A stretch of 64,000 nt of DNA, taken from the NCBI GenBank assembly GCA_013339895.1, contig JABACO010000010.1:9662968-9726967 (forward strand). The letters are read 5' to 3'. The position numbers were made by a program, and so were the translations under genes. This DNA comes from Ephydatia muelleri (lineage: Eukaryota > Porifera > Demospongiae > Spongillida > Spongillidae). The notes beneath the pieces were generated by a model, which saw only the letters and a list, made by a program, of their open reading frames with translations, made no database searches and was not told where the DNA came from. Below, piece by piece: positions 30,170 to 42,696 of the stretch. Every line of letters starts with the position of its first letter. Position 1 is the first letter of the stretch.

Positions 30170-31933
30170 ATGTCAGTGGAAGATACGACGGATTCAACTC
30201 CCAGTCCTAATCACGAAACTACGCCCACGAGCTACTTATTTGCGCATCAGACCGTACCTGGGCTGTTTAATGCTACCTACCTGCAACCGCAGTCAGCAGG
30301 ACAAGACCAGAGCAGAATACCTTTTCCCTACGTCCCTTCCAATATCGCGGAACATGCCTCCCTCCCTGCGATGGGAGCCTTTCTGATGCCGGCTTACTGC
30401 AGTCCTCTAGGACCGTTCTATCCGGGCCCGGCTCTACCGTATCCGTTCATGCTGCCGCTTATGGCCACCGCTCCCGTGGCGGCTGCCGTGAGTAGCGGCG
30501 ACTCTTGCAGCGACGCTGTCTCGTCGGATGGCTACAAGATGACGAGCCCGCGCACAGCCCGGACACGAGAAGAAGGCGCGGAGAAAGAAGCTGTCGAGAA
30601 CAGCGACACGGAGAGTATGTCTGTTGCAGCGGTCGCTGGAAGTTCACCTCCCGCGTCACCGTGGTGTACGGGACCGGACACGACCGTTCTTCAAGCTCAA
30701 ACGACGTCAAATGACGTCGTTTCTCCGAGGTCAAATGACGTCGTTTCTCCAACGAGTGATCCCACCGCGAACTTTTCAACTGCGTCGGTTCAAAGTGCGC
30801 CCAATCAAAAGTCGTTGCAAAGCAAGCAGTCTAAGCGGTCACTTGAAGAGCTCCTAAGGACAGACGGAGAGGATACGGAGAGGAGTACTAACTCTGCCTC
30901 GTTTTGGAGCGAGGTAAAACCGAACAACCCACAATTGGCGCACTTTTGTCAGCTCGCGAGCCGCTGCAAACTGGCTAAGTCGATTCAGATCCGCAACCTA
31001 ACGACGGAGGGCGAAGTCCCGCTCACGTGGCTCGAGATCACAAGGAGGAGCTGTCACATAGACGCCAACCTCGGTCCCGTAAGCGTCGCACGCATTCTCA
31101 TTTCCAGCAATGGTCTGTGCAAACTTCAGCTGCTGTACCCGTACTTCAAAACCATCAATACCAGACTGATGCCAGCGGACGATGAAGGCGTGGAATTACT
31201 GCTAAGTGATCTGGGACCCCAGTACGTTTTGTGTCCGGGACTCCCCGATTATGAGCAAAAGTATGACATCATCGGATATCACATACCCCACGTACGTGTC
31301 ATGAACGCGGGTCAAATGAAGCGCTACGACCACGACAATTGCCTTCTCTGGCACGTCCCGACCAATCTGTTTTCACCGTCAGGGCACCATTTGCACAACA
31401 TGTGCCAGCACTGTAAGTACCTGGAAAACAAGTTGACCAAGCTGTGCGGTAACAAGGACAAAAGTCAGTGCGACAAGAAAGGGGCGGGGCGCTCAACGGC
31501 AACGCCTCCGTATGATACGCAACACAGAGGTCAAAAGCAAAGGAAGCCAAGCGGCATGTCTACGGGCGCACGAGGACAGGAAGGCGGTAGTAAGTCTTCT
31601 AAACTACTTGTGCTGTCGTAAGGAACTACAAGAATGTAATTCTGTTTATACCGGGTGTCCACGAAAGAACGCAATGCTTTTGAACGGGAATAACATTTGA
31701 TAGATTGCGTTCTTTCGTGGACACCCGGTATTATTTGGCGAAAAACACTTATTAGAAAAGAAAAAAAAAAGCATTGTGGAAGTATCACAGCAACCAGTGT
31801 ATTTTACTTCCTTTCAGATTCGATACCGTTTTCGGGTAACGAAAGTCGACTGAAACCGATAGCACGAACTGTATCACCCGATGGAATTCAGCAAAATGCC
31901 CGAAACCAATTCATAGATCTGACCGAAAGATAA
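30170..31933 (+). CDS. Orphan gene A, protein with RYDHxxCxLWHVP domain
   Basis: Not recognised. Two coding exons, 30170-31589 and 31818-31933 (phase 1 intron, GTAAGT donor), give about 511 residues. I start at the first ATG after the acceptor at 30157. Residues 1-220 are Pro/Ser-rich and low complexity, with a hydrophobic PFYPGPALPYPFMLPL patch. An SLEELL motif sits near residue 223. A conserved core at about 253-425 has WLEITRR, ILISSNGLCKLQLLYP, TRLMP, VLCPGLPDYE, KRYDHDNCLLWHVP and a CQHC pair. The Cys and His residues could form a metal site; that is inference. A paralogue with the same intron phase is at 37314. An AATAAA at 31983-31988 follows the stop. The single intron carries an 84-base palindromic MITE. 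The encoded protein may be nuclear or regulatory, but nothing proves it. Confidence 0.85.
31648..31731. mobile_element. 84 bp palindromic MITE, copy 2
   Basis: Identical to 10154-10237 except one base in the loop. It has 28-base perfect arms and TA on both sides. It sits entirely inside the 228-base intron of orphan gene A, so the pre-mRNA would carry a perfect 28 bp hairpin. Confidence 0.92.
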
Positions 31934-31982
31934 TATCTATGCTCTTTTGTGTACATGAAAATTATTGTAACTATTGCCAACC

Positions 31983-31988
31983 AATAAA
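31983..31988 (+). terminator. Polyadenylation signal AATAAA of orphan gene A
   Basis: Canonical hexamer 50 bases after the stop codon at 31933. Confidence 0.65.
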
Positions 31989-32480
31989 ATCTTTTATGTG
32001 TCTGAATCCGATGCATTCCCGAAAGCAGGTGATTCAGCCATGAAGCGGAGGTAAAACTTAGAGTTTGTATATTACATCATCATTACATCATCCTCATGGC
32101 CAAATCACCTCATGCAGTGCTTTCGGTAGTGCAAATAACAGACAAGTGAAAAAAACAAACAAAAAAAAACAATTGGTCGCGTACTGCATGCATATCGAGA
32201 TCAGACTTTTCTGACAGCAAAGAGCACGAATAAAGGTGGATCAACTTGATCGGTAGTGAACTTCAAAGAGAACTAATACGTGCATGTGTTCAATTTAAAT
32301 TACGAATGTAGTGTCGTCGCACAGAATAATGTACTGAATTGGGAAGCTAGCTGTTTTGCAGCAATAATGTATACGGTCACAACAGCTATTATTCAGATGA
32401 TTTTTTTATTGGCACATAATACTAACAGGTTCATTAATACCCGTGTGAGGAAATAAATAAAAATAAAACTAAGTTCAATA

Positions 32481-32525
<45 letters not shown>

Positions 32526-32682
32526 ACCTCCCTTCTGAGTGCAATCTGTATAACATTTGTTCCACTGATTTGACATCACACACCTTACTTGCAAATCGCG
32601 AATAGAAGACGATCCTGCAGACATGGTTTCAGGGGGACGACCGTTCAGTGATGTCAACGATTCAAACATAATAATAAATATG

Positions 32683-32830
32683 ATTGGGATCATTTACGCG
32701 AAAAGGGACCTAACACATACATTATAAAATCTTCAGTACGCGCAATAGAAAGTGTAACGCTTGCGTTGAAACTGATGTATGGCTAATTAAAAATTCCGAG
32801 CCTTACAACTCCGTGACAGATCTCCGATTC
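32683..32830 (-). repeat. Dispersed repeat, copy 2
   Basis: 32730-32830 is the reverse complement of 26384-26465 with moderate divergence, while GGGATCATTTACGCGAAAAG at its left matches copy 1 in direct orientation. Confidence 0.65.
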
Positions 32831-34102
32831 TCCATATGGAGAATGAGCGGTCACCAAAGTTGTAAAAGTTACATTTTTATTGTTTCTGAGATTCCATCGC
32901 ATGATTTCTGTTGTGCATATTTAGAAAGACAAATTATTATGACCATCTATTTTAATAAAATACGGGCTATTAATCATGTACAGCAAAAACCTATACTTGA
33001 TAATTACTAACTATTTCAGCATGATACTTCACTTGCGGCAATGGAATCGTGTTGCTCAGTATCCTCTGTCTTAGATTCTAACAAGAAAATACCCCCTTTA
33101 TATTGAAAGTTTTGGTTCCTGGAGGCAAAATAGTGCTTTCCATAGACAAGTATGCATTTTTCCTGACCTAATTACAGTATTCCACCAGCTATAAATGTTG
33201 GATTTTTCACTTGCGGCAACAGATTCTGATCCACTATACACCAGTGTGTATTACTGTGGTAAAAATATATTTTTTACCTTAAACCTGTCGGTTCCTGGAG
33301 AATTTATATTTATAATGGTCATTAGTGCTCATGATTCCTATAAAAAATGAAACACCCTTGCTCGTTCCCTGGTCCCATTTGGAAAAATTATTAAGCAACA
33401 CGTTAGCGTTAATTGCATAATTTGATGCAAATAACAATAACAGCTCAATTTATAATTTCTGCAAGATATTTATAACTAACACCTCAAGTCACTTTTTATT
33501 TTCATATACAAGGTCAGTACTATAGTACGTATTACACTCTGTGAGTGTACCGTATGTCTATAAGAAGGCTTGTACATGCATACTACTCAACTCTCAATTG
33601 ACGCGCACATACACACGCATGCACACGCGTACGCACATACAAATATACACACGCACCCACACATTGACAAGGCTTTTGGAGAACGGCGTTCGGATATGGG
33701 AAGGCATGGTATTATGTATTAGGCCAAGCCTGGCACTAGGCATACGTCGTGGCACACTGGCATACATACGTTGGTGCATACGATTAGAGTGCGAGGGAGA
33801 CAAAGTTGTAGGCATGCAGCTACATGTATACATTCATAGAGCCATGTGCATGTGTGCGTGGTAGAGATATGTAGATCTTATACTTGTAGGCTTTTCTAAG
33901 AGTGACTGCATGTCATGACCTTTTGCTGAGCTGGTTACATGTACACATACCATCAGTTGCTTTCCAACCACTGGGGTTTTAAGATTAAGGCGATTATGAA
34001 ATGTGGCACTGTGGTCATTATACAGGCTATCTAGTTTGATTGGCAGTGTGAAAAAAAAAATTCATTGTGAGCTTGAGTACAAGTACAGGTGGTTAGTTAA
34101 TC

Positions 34103-34134
<32 letters not shown>

Positions 34135-35039
34135 CCGCCGCCTTGTCCTGTAAAACAGCTCACCACACTCATCTGTGTAACATATTTATTGAGTTCTGTG
34201 CAGTGTCTGAGGCTTTATAATTTTAAGAGCTAGTGTGCTAGATATGGGGGGTGTTCACAAGTGATGTGCATTTATGTTTGACTGTTGGAGGTACTGTGGT
34301 TAGGAGAGGAGAGAGGCTATTGAGAAGACACCTTGGAGAAGTCTTAGTGACTAACCTATACAGGCGTTTGCGGCCATATATTTTGTGGACAAAAAAGTAT
34401 GTAATCCGAAAAATTGAAATGATTGCGTAATGCCTATAGCAACAACCTGGAGAGCTAAAAACGTGAGCTGGTACAAAAGACAGGATGGCTACGAGCGCCA
34501 TTTAAAAGCAGATTTCAAAAGAAGCTACAGTTTTCTCTTTTTGATGCAAGTCATTATGGCCAGCAATTCTTGCCATGGCAAGTTATGGCTGTTGAAGCGG
34601 GTAACCCTCGACGTACCTTTCCTCTTCGAAGTGTGTTTTCCACGTTCCCAACCGATAGAAAGTTAAATTAAAGGTAACAGAAGGTACTAACTAGTTCTCG
34701 TATGTTTTTTTAGCTACGATTTTTTTTTACCAGCGATACTTACTGTTGAAGTTTATCGTGAATTATTTCATTCTTTAGGAGGAGGCGCCACATTTTGTAG
34801 AGCTGCAATCAGTAAGTGCTCCTTAACAATGAGCAACAAATGTTTCACAGGATCTGGTACCGAATGGTACATCCTTTGCAAGGTGCATTAATGGATTGGC
34901 TTCTTTCTCACCCCATGAGATCGAATCCAATATAGGCCTATGTTTGCCATGCCAATACGCTCTTAGAGCATAATTATATTCTTAGTTATGCCTGGACGGT
35001 CTTGTGTATATGGTTGCCAACTAACACACCACCTAAGTA

Positions 35040-35223
35040 TTATTGCCTATGGATGGTAAAGGATTGGAGGGCTTCATCCAATCCCTTGACAAAGGGACCA
35101 GCAAATTCCTTGTCAGTCACTTTGGTGCTGTTGATTATTTCCTCCTTCTGTTTGCGTGCTTTCAATCAGTGTTTGTTTAATCCTTACCATCTTCTCTACA
35201 GACTGTCTCATGTCTTCCACCTG
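35040..35223 (-). pseudogene. Coding-like remnant, unknown (possibly transposon ORF)
   Basis: On the minus strand, 35223-35188 reads QVEDMRQSVEKM and is followed by GTAAGG. After 40 bases ending in ACAG, 35147-35040 reads KEEIINSTKVTDKEFAGP then FVKGLDEALQSFTIHRQ and a stop. The residue pattern is protein-like and helical. The gap could be a tiny intron or a frameshift. No other exon was found upstream. It resembles the tail of mobile-element proteins in style only; the family is not recognised. Confidence 0.35.
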
Positions 35224-35991
35224 CTGGACAATAATCTGAGTTTGACCTATGCCATGAACCACAGGATGGTACAGTCAGTGCATACCAATGCCCTACATGG
35301 TAGCTCCAAGCTCCAGTGGTTGGCTCACAATCATTAGGCATATGGGACACCACAGCTGCGGATTGCTGGATAATTGGAACTGTGCTCATCCAGTGAAAAT
35401 CCCATTTGGATGGGAGGGGCAACTGCATGAATGCCAGCAACAATTTTGTGTGGACTTAAGTTGGCTGGTCGATCACCTGACTTTTGTGGGTGGTTGTTTT
35501 GGTAAGAAAAGACCAGTGTAAACTTACATGTACATGCATCGATTCAGTACACATAATTGTTTTATGGTACCTTCTTGCAGACAACTGCTGTGTGCACTTT
35601 CCAATCAAAAGGGCGAAGTAAACTATGTACTCTTCAGATAATTTCCATCTGCAAGATGGTGAGTGGCCCATTATGTCATTGCCTGTGTTAATTGCAAAGA
35701 CGGAGTGCAAATCGTCTCTGCACTTGTATGAACTCCTTTTCCCCTTCTTTCTCTCTAGCCTCCGTCAAGAAGCGGCCACACACTCTGCAACGCTGTTTTA
35801 CCTTCAATTAGTGGATCCCCATACAATACTGTCCCTTTATTCATTAAAAAAACTCACGTCTAGATCACGAAATCGTGGTTAGTTTGTGTGTTGTATATGT
35901 GTTTCCCCATGTGTGCTGATGAGCGTTATTACTCGCCAAACGTTTTCTATCGGTTGGTTTCTCCACTACGCACGCTTAAAGTAACCCTCTC

Positions 35992-36022
35992 TTTTCCCGC
36001 CAAAGAAACATGGGCGGGAAAA
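35992..36022. promoter_or_regulatory. E2F-like inverted repeat
   Basis: TTTTCCCGCC at 35992-36001 and its reverse complement GGCGGGAAAA at 36013-36022, spaced 11 bases. Each half matches the E2F/DP consensus TTTSSCGC. A GTAAGT donor at 36119 and a CAG acceptor near 37264 suggest a non-coding first exon of orphan gene B starting just downstream, which would make this its promoter. Confidence 0.5.
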
Positions 36023-36224
36023 CGGGCTGCGCATTGTCACTGATAATAATGCTTGTACTTGCGCGTCGATAGTTTTGTTTACAGATATGTTACAGCATTT
36101 GCAGATGCTACTCTCAAAGTAAGTATGATTTGTGGTTCGCAAAACATGAACAGTATAATGAGATATGATATTACTTTTTGTTTGGTTCTTTGTAAATTAC
36201 GGATTGTCTAATATTGTCCAGCCG

Positions 36225-36282
36225 TAGTCTGGCGTAGCCACACCCTCGCGTATATACGCGAGGGTGTGGCTACGCCAGACTA
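36225..36282. mobile_element. 58 bp perfect palindrome with 9 bp target duplication
   Basis: TAGTCTGGCGTAGCCACACC and the rest of a 29-base arm are followed directly by the exact reverse complement, with no loop. The direct repeat GTCCAGCCG lies immediately outside at 36216-36224 and 36283-36291. A 9-base target duplication is typical of Mutator-like elements. It lies in the presumed 5' UTR intron of orphan gene B. Confidence 0.85.
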
Positions 36283-37313
36283 GTCCAGCCGCAAACGTCC
36301 GTGGGGGAGAGGCGGTTTGAGAACTGACCACTCCAGATTACGTCAGCAGTGGTCAAGGTGGTTTTAAACTTTACCACCGCTTGAGATCCTGAAAACTGTA
36401 AAACGGTTGGTTGTGGATAATTTGTACAAATCCAGCCAGGTGCGCTGTGCTGTTAAAATTCTGCCAATTGAGCGTTCCATCTGTGCACAAAATCAAAACT
36501 GATGTTCAAAAACATGCATGTGCACATATCCAAGAATGGTGACGCCGTTCCTGCCATGAAGGAGCAACCGTATTTGCGGTTGAAATTTCTGGATATGCAG
36601 TGCATAAGAAGCAAAGTGTACAGAGCATTTCAGTTTTACAGAGCAATTTAGCAGCCCAGGTACATTGATATATTTTTATCTTCATACATGTGCAGTGATC
36701 AGGATATTACCATAATTGGACATGGTCAAATTAACCTGAGCAAGTGCTGCACCTGTATAGGCATTCAATTTCAAGCTCCAATATTAACAGCCTAGCAGTT
36801 TTAAGCCAAGGTCTGCATTAAAGCTTATTGTGCAAACTTGTAACATGCATTAGTCCCTTGTCAGCAGTGTGCATGCGTGCGTGCGCGAGCTAGGAGGTAG
36901 GAGCTAGGAGGTAGAATGAATTATAGTTTCAAGTTACCATGGGGAGGGGGGCGGGGTTAAAAGCAAACTTTTACACCGGTGACCTCCATATTGATTAGCT
37001 AGCAAATAATGAACCAGACAAATTTGCAATTGTAATATTATGCGCCAAAGGTTGCCGGAAAAGGCAAACCAAATTTTATATAATGCCCAAAACAACTGCC
37101 ACCCTTTATTTTATCAGTGGATAGATGCATGCTGTGATGGTTGCGTAATGTACTACACGCCCCGTGCAAGGTCATAAATATCTATACGTGCACAGCCGGG
37201 CTTATCTTTAGTGTACGCTATCGTGGAATATATACGTACAGTTTATACTTTGAATTCTGTTCAGCTCTGATCCAGATCTTATAAGGTCCGTGTGCGCGGT
37301 CGCTCCATCGATA

Positions 37314-39456
37314 ATGATGTCCAACGGCAGGCAAGAGATGGCGCCATCTGCTCTTCCAACGGCACCAACAGATAAAGGTACCCCACACCCGAATCCGCTC
37401 CCGTTCTACTACTCACTACTAGCACAACAAGAAGCCACGCGGGTGCAGCTGCAGCCGCCTCTCCAACAACCTGAGCGCCATATTGCGGCGGCCCAAAGCG
37501 AGTCACTTCTACGTCTCCTACCCTTCGTAAATCTCTCCGCGTACCCTCTGTACTTTGGGACCGTCCTGTCGGCGCCACCAGCGGTTTCGGCGTTAGCCTT
37601 ACCGCCGTACTACTGTTCTATGCAAGGCTTTCCCGCTGACGGGTCACCACCGTACGGGTCATTAGTGTCGGACGTGTTGCGGGTGGATCGAGCGCGGTTT
37701 GTAGTCCGTGATGGCGACACAGAAAACGAACCCTCCGACGAGAAGTCCGAAAAGACCCGCAGGTTGGAAGAAAGTGACTGCCCGGGAGAAGCGCGGTCTC
37801 GCTTAGCCGAGCGGTGTCACGCGCAGAACGTACCAGCGCCCAGTAACGGCCCAGTACCCTGCGAATGTATCATGTCACCTTCGGTTGCACTACACGAAGA
37901 AGCGTCGAACGCCACCTCTGAGACGACTTCGGGAGAAGAGGAAGCAGAGCGAGTAGCGGTACCCGAAGAAGCTAGCTCGGTCGCATATAATAACAGACAC
38001 ATGAGCGCTGATGACATGCACACCAAAGTTGTATCGGCACAGAAACCGTGTGGAGTCAGTTGTTACGGATCGAGCAGCTGCGTCTCCTTGGAAGAGCTTC
38101 TGAAGCATGAAGTGAAGAAACCGTCCGTCGGGGCACACGAGAATTCGAGTGCATCTGGGATGGACGAATGCGTCACTCGCACGGCTTTGGCAGATCGGCC
38201 TCCACATGGCCACTTCCAACAGTTCTGCAGACTGTTTTTGAGCAGCGGGATGTCGGATACGCTGCGACTCCGTAGCTTGGCAGCAGATGAGAGTGGAGTG
38301 GTGTCTTGGATCGAGATCACCCGCAAGGTCTCGCACATCGACCCGGCGTTCGGTCCGGTCGATGCCGCACGCATCCTCGTCTCCAGCAACGGCCTGTGCA
38401 AGCTGCAACTCGTCTACCCTTTCGTGCGGACCGTGAGAACGAGGCTGATGCCAAACACGCAGGAAGACGTGGACTCGCTATTGGCCGAGCTCGGCCCACA
38501 GAGCGTCCTCTGTCCCGGAATACAGGACTACGAGTGCAGGTTTCCCGCCTTTGGCCCGCACCTTCCCCTGCACGTGCGCGTCACCGACACGCTGAACGGC
38601 ACGAAGCGCTACGATCACGAGCGGTGCCCTCTGTGGCACGTGCCCGCCCAGTCGCTCTCCGTTCCCGGTCAGTGGGGTCTGCACTACGTTTGTCGGTGCT
38701 GCAGGCAGATGGACGGTATTCTTTCCAAGCTGAGTGCCCAGCCGCGTGCGCATTCGAAAGGGATGTGCCGCAAAGGGACCGCTCGACGTATGTACGCTCT
38801 CGGTGTGGATAATACGTGCGATTCTAAACAGCTTGGGACAGAAATGACGAGCAAGGAGATGATTTGTGACGGTGAGTGCACGTATGTACATGTAAGCGTG
38901 CATCAAACATAACAGACAAGGCACACACAATATATGGTATTATAAACCAGATCGAGTTCTGTAAACGTTTTCATGCATGTGTGCACGTGAGTCGGTGCGA
39001 TGATGCAACATTGCCATTAAATAGCGAAACCATGCAAAATGGTTGAATTATCAATTGTTCTCAAATGCATGTTGTGAGATGTGGGCCAAGAGTCTATATG
39101 TAAATTGAGGTTAAAAAGTACACAGACACAGCATCAGTTCAATGTAGCTCTAATTGTTCTGTGAGCTTGAATAGGGGTGAGCAAGTCCTACCCTCAAATG
39201 TAATTAGAAGGAAACAAAATCTGTACACTATTTTGTTGATGTGATGATATGCATGTATGAAGAGATGGCGCAGTTAGCAAACACATAAAACATCCCTCTC
39301 TCCACAGGGGAGGAGGAGAAGGCGGAGTCACCAACAAGCAGTGGCACTTGTAACCATGACACTGGGGATGAGGATGGAAGGGAGCTGCCCCTACATGTAC
39401 CGGGTGCAGAAGACTTCAGTTTGCCCGGCGCTCCCAAGAAATTGAAGGCATCATAG
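37314..39456 (+). CDS. Orphan gene B, paralogue of orphan gene A
   Basis: Not recognised. Two coding exons, 37314-38871 and 39308-39456 (phase 1 intron, GTGAGT donor), give about 568 residues. The start is the first of two adjacent ATGs. An acceptor at about 37264 and a donor at 36119 suggest an upstream non-coding exon. Layout matches gene A: a long low-complexity N-terminus, SLEELL near residue 256, then a core at about 297-465 with WIEITRK, ILVSSNGLCKLQLVYP, TRLMP, VLCPGIQDYE, KRYDHERCPLWHVP and a CRCC cluster. The C-terminal exons of A and B share no obvious sequence, while the core is strongly conserved, so the core carries the function. GC content of exon 1 is clearly above its surroundings. 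AATAAA at 39839-39844 may be its poly(A) signal. Possibly a lineage-specific regulator; unproven. Confidence 0.85.
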
Positions 39457-39717
39457 GGACATAGTACTTTCACGTGTATTGGCATGGTTTGGGCATTATC
39501 AAGCAGCCAACAGCATTTGAACTGTACTACTAATTAGAAAAAAAAACGTATCGTATCCAGTATGTAGAGGCCTCAAAATCGATTTTGTCTACTTGCCAGT
39601 GAAAAAGGGAGTTAGTAGTTGACATTGAATGTTCTTGAGTACCATTAAGGGCAATGTTACTACTCTGGCTGTTTCCTGAGTTCTACCCTCTCAGTACCGT
39701 TCATAAAGACCCATAAT

Positions 39718-39756
<39 letters not shown>

Positions 39757-39787
39757 GTGTGTGTGTGCGTGTGTGTGTGTGTGCGTG

Positions 39788-39819
<32 letters not shown>

Positions 39820-41322
39820 CATCATCCCATTGCCATGCAATAAAAACCAGACTAGACAAGCATAACTTGTTTAGACATGCATAACTTGTTTAGACATGCA
39901 TTGCTCCGGACTCGTCTTATTTGTTGCACAATCATTATTTTATTTTTATTTTTAGTATTAACATAATTATATATCACAATGAAATGCAATGGTCAAACAA
40001 CAAAGTACACGAACGGAATGTTGCTTATTTTAGAGTGGAATAAATAAAAAGTTCTTCAAACGATAGGTAGGTTATCAGCTCACATTAGCACAGTGCATGA
40101 CAAGGAGTGTTAATAAGAATGAGATATATCCATATTTAAAAGATAGTACATGTAATATTTCAATATGATGGACTGCTTCTGAGTGCCCTTCTTTGCTGCT
40201 AGTATTGGAAGTAATGAGTGCACAAGAATACGGTTGGACTACAGAGGATAATTTAGCAACAGCAGTTATTTAAAACAGATTTTTAAACAAGGGTTTAATT
40301 GGCATTATAAACATACATCTATGATGAAGAACTGAGGGTTATTGTTAATAAAACTGCCCATGCAAAAAAGGAACTTAAATAAATCAATTAACACTGCAGT
40401 GACTAGAAGAGGATGAATATCTCGTTTCCCTCTAAATTGATTTGAGAAATTCGTGATGAGTGTGTTGCCCATTTCTGTCTGGCATCATCTCATCAGTGTC
40501 CAGCATGGGGGGATTTGCTTGGACCCATGTTGTTGTGCACAGATTAGACCCAAAAGCTCCTACGTGTGTTAGAGAACATTGGCACTGCAGACCCTCAAGT
40601 GTCTCTGCTACTCCCTCTCATCAATGTGGGACTTCTCTGCATCATTCCATTCCACACCTCCTGATTCCATTCCACACCTCCTGATTCCATTCCACACCTC
40701 CTGATTTTGTTGTGGAGGTATTTCAGCATGTGCAAGGCTTTCAGAACCAGCAAATGGATCTTCCCAGAATTCCAGGCTGCACTACATTGGTGGTTGGGCT
40801 TAGATTGGCCCACAGCCTGTGCTATAGCTTTTGCCCAATCCCTCCTATTGTTATCCATTAGGCCACCATGCAAGTCACCTGCTACGACACACTTCATGAT
40901 GTAATGATGGAATATTGTAAGCACGAAACACGGCCAATGATGCTCTGAATTGGCTGTTACGTGTACCATCATTACCTGTGGAGGGACTCATTGCTGTGTA
41001 TCATGCCATCCCAATGAGTCTTGTGTCACCACAGCCCTCCATGGCAGTCCTATAACAGCTCCCTTATCATGGGCGGGGGCGGGGCTTCCATTGGATGTGC
41101 TTAATCCTGCTGTGTTAGCTTAAGTCGTGAACATGTGCCTCTTGTTAGTACTGTTTTAATAATTTAAATTAAACAAAAAGTGATGTTGAGTTTAATCTGC
41201 TTGCAACACTACAGAATGACACATTAAATGCCATACACAAGGACTAGTTGTGGATTCGAGAATGTAGCAATGTGTATGGGCAATACATCAAAACCAGCGG
41301 CTGAAGATGGGAGTACAAGATG

Positions 41323-41357
<35 letters not shown>

Positions 41358-41475
41358 TGTGTGTGCTTGTGTGTGTGTGTGTGCTTGTGTGTGTATGTGT
41401 GTGTGTGCTTGTGTGTGTGCTTGTGTGTGTGTGTGTGGTGTTAGCATGTGCTCCCAATTACATGTGATGTCTCAA
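39457..41475. other. Intergenic with TG repeat and decayed ORF
   Basis: A TG microsatellite lies at 39721-39822. Repeats of CATAACTTGTTTAGACATG lie near 39860-39900. Three copies of ATTCCATTCCACACCTCCTG lie at about 40645-40705. A degraded minus-strand frame is at 40597-40972, and a TG/CTTG repeat is at 41322-41432. Confidence 0.5.
40597..40972 (-). pseudogene. Degraded coding-like segment, probable mobile-element remnant
   Basis: A minus-strand open frame reads CVVAGDLHGGLMDNNRRDW, AWNSGKIHLLVLKALHML and similar. The composition is protein-like, but it ends in a tandem repeat and has no start context or partner exons. Family unknown. Confidence 0.3.
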
Positions 41476-42696
41476 TCACTTCTCTGCAGTCTGAATATCC
41501 TCTGTTGAGGGTGTTTCGTTGACAGAAACGATACTTTGCCATGTTCTGTTGAGCTCTGCAGGTAAATCCATGTGTGTGTGTAAGTCCTCACAGAAGCACA
41601 TCACTATCTCATGAAACAATAATCATATTTAAACAGCTTTCCCTGTATGGGGCAACCTAACTTACTATTGTCTAAAAATATTGTATTTTTACCCCTTGCC
41701 CTCATCTTTGCACCCATAGGGTCATAACCTGTGACATACAAATGGGCAAACGCACAACAGTACAGCTATTGTCCATTGGCAGATGTCACAATAGGGAAAG
41801 TACAAATCAAAAATTCCTGTGTACTGCCAAACGGGGTCACTGTGATTTTAACCTCGTAGATTCAACCACAGACCAGGGTTATAGACCATCAATGAATACT
41901 ACTGTATGCACTTCAACAGGTTTTATTCCATTCCTCCATCTCTTTGTGCCAGCCCACAAAGGTGCCAGCCCACAAAGGTGCCAGCCCACAAAGGTGCCAG
42001 CCCACAAAGGTGCCAGCCCACAAAGGTGCCAGCATTCATTTGACCTAATGGCATGTTTGTTAACACCAAATTATGATGCTATGCAAATGTCCAAAGCATG
42101 ACATTGTAGTTCATCTAAGTACACTATTTCTTATTCCCCCCCTCCCTCCTCCCCCCTCCCTCCCTAACCCCCAATTCTTCCTATTTGTGACAGTACTTGT
42201 CTTTTGTCCCTTCAACAAGATGTAGACACCATTTGACCTGGACTATTGGCAAACTTGATGGTAGCCACATACAATGTGCAAATGGTATCAGAAAAGCAGG
42301 GTTCGTATGGCATGCTGTGTGCAGGGCTCGTATGGTATGCTGTGTGCAGGGCTCGTATGGTATGCTGTGTGCGGGGCTCGTATGGCATGCTGTGTGCAGG
42401 GCTCGTATGGCATGCTGTGTGCAGGGCTCGTATGGCATGCTGTGTGCAGGGCTCGTATGGAATGCTGTGTGCAGGGCTCGTATGGCATGCTGTGTGCAGG
42501 GCTCGTATGGCATGCTGTGTGCAGGTCTCGTATGGTATGCTGTGTGCAGGGCTCGTATGGTATGCTGTGTGCAGGGCAAAATGTTTCATATGTGCATGTG
42601 TTTCACATTTCATAGCGTAGTGTGACCATCATTGACACTTCTACAGCCACTTAAGCTTAGAGCATTTCATTTCAATATTTATGTACATCATGTAAA

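Larger units (their letters stand above)
31989..35991. other. Intergenic region with homopolymers and remnants
   Basis: It holds C runs at 32482-32522 (41 bases) and 34104-34133 (30), a dispersed-repeat copy at 32683-32830, two copies of TTCACTTGCGGCAA at about 33029 and 33210, and a coding-like minus-strand remnant at 35040-35223. No intact gene is supported. Confidence 0.5.
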
